A DNA stretch of 61,073 nucleotides from Halocafeteria seosinensis. Its lineage: Eukaryota; Sar; Bigyra; Bicosoecida. The notes beneath the pieces are model-generated. The model was not told the DNA's origin. It searched no databases and saw only the letters and a list, made by a program, of their open reading frames with translations. Of the stretch, positions 60,274-61,073 are shown in pieces. The DNA lies in contig LVLI01000566.1 in NCBI GenBank assembly GCA_001687465.1, positions 1-61,073 of the forward strand, given 5' to 3'. Within the stretch, counting starts at the first letter, position 1. Each line of letters opens with the position of its first letter. The translations under genes and the position numbers were made by a program.

Positions 60274-60523
60274 TCCCGCTTGCTAATAGCAACACCGACC
60301 CAAAAGAATGGATAAGAACGTACAACTTGTTTTATAATAAGCTTAATGACTGGTACAGCTCGTTATCCAGACCACCTTCACAACGTCCTGTTTTTCCCAA
60401 TACGTGGCCAGTCAGCTCTATCTTTATGAACTATCAAATTTGAATTCAAAGCATTCATCTATCTACAATCGTGATACGGTTAATGGGGCTGATACTGCTC
60501 TCTACACATGAAGGCCTTAGGCC
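60274..60523. other. Upstream flank of the phosphoglycerate mutase gene
   Basis: AT-rich. An open plus-strand frame through 60249-60443 has no ATG and is antisense to the first exon, so it is not called. Confidence 0.45.
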
Positions 60524-61073
60524 AGGGCTGTGGCGCAGCTCGGCCCGCGGGGTATCGGGCGGGCATGGCTTTTCGCTCGGCCGGAAAGGTCCCGGGCGCC
60601 GGGCGACGGAACGGGCGCCGAACTTCACAAACAGTTTCTTCCAACTTCACAAAGGTACTTCTAACATGATTTGACGCATTTCATTCCTCATTCTATTGTT
60701 AGTAACTTACTCTATTTCTATCGCTGAAGGATATTGATCCTTCTCTCCGGGTTGTTGTCTATATCATCTTCACTGAGGCAAGTAGGGGCGTTTGCAGAGG
60801 GCCCATCGGCGTTCACGAAGTGGAGTCAAGGCGGCCTAGCTGAGCATGGTCGCTTAAATTAAGCCAATTGCAGCTAGCACTACCCAGTCTCCCGTGTTCC
60901 TGCTGTGAATGGGTTCCAACGAAGCCAATGTTTCTGGGAATACAGTTGTGGAATCACATATAGACCCAATACAACTGTAATAGATGGATCATATCTGGGT
61001 TGACTCCGCCCGAAGCAGCCCGCAGCCCGAAGACCCTCGAGCCTCGGGCGGACCGGAGCCCGGCCCGAGAGAC
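60524..61073. mobile_element. Possible edge of a GC-rich hAT-like element
   Basis: From 60524 the sequence begins CAGGGCTGTGGCGCAGCTCG and is then strongly GC-rich to about 60625. The window's last 70 bases are again GC-rich, with repeated CCCGAAG and GCCCG strings, while the middle is AT-rich. A CAGGGCTG start is typical of hAT transposon termini, and GC-rich subterminal blocks at both ends of an AT-rich core would fit a non-autonomous copy. No matching CAGCCCTG end is inside the window, so the right end and the 8-bp target duplication cannot be checked. No transposase is visible. Confidence 0.25.

Overview
This window is nuclear DNA of a ciliated unicellular eukaryote. Most genes contain short GT-AG introns, mostly 37-126 nt. 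Cytoplasmic-type and mitochondrial genes sit on both strands with little space between them, and there are no operons or bacterial signals. Axonemal proteins (a RIB72/EFHC-type triple-DM10 protein and a sperm-tail PG-rich repeat protein) and a kinesin-3 show that the organism builds cilia. B12-dependent methionine synthase and a GH14 beta-amylase are typical of algae and of some alveolate, stramenopile and other protists. The sequence does not fix the lineage.

Layout. 1-6.1 kb: poorly recognisable genes (an acidic C-terminal fragment, a possibly decayed minus-strand gene, two multi-exon hypothetical genes). 6.1-9.8 kb: a kinesin-3 with FHA domain and a C-terminal CAAX box. 9.9-22.4 kb: a giant BEACH-WD40 protein on the minus strand. 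22.6-25.3 kb: a secreted thioredoxin-like protein without CxxC, COX19 rebuilt from four small exons, and a three-exon hypothetical gene whose last intron is almost entirely a 42-bp repeat also found near position 1.2 kb. 25.3-28.4 kb: a gene-poor stretch, a nuclear-type protein with a PIP-box-like tail and an unclear gene. 28.4-34.3 kb: a disordered protein with an EF-hand-like tail, tRNA-Lys(UUU) and a probably mitochondrial half ABC transporter.

34.5-43.7 kb: two tandem, complete B12-dependent methionine synthases, one with four introns and one keeping only the first. 45.3-46.3 kb: a secreted ependymin-related protein. 46.6-54.4 kb: RIB72/EFHC-like, a Csm1/monopolin-like kinetochore candidate and an STPGR protein. 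54.7-60.3 kb: two secreted hypothetical proteins, a secreted beta-amylase and a 2,3-BPG-dependent phosphoglycerate mutase. The last 550 bases are GC-rich and may be the edge of a transposon.

The genes do not form one pathway. They fall into themes: cilium and microtubule biology (kinesin, RIB72-like, STPGR), membrane traffic (BEACH, possibly prenylated kinesin), mitochondrial biogenesis (COX19, ABCB-type transporter), one-carbon metabolism (two MetH) and carbohydrate metabolism (beta-amylase, phosphoglycerate mutase). Exon structures were worked out by hand from reading frame and splice-site phase. Where every junction is in phase and the joined protein matches a known family, confidence is high. 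The hypothetical genes are less certain.
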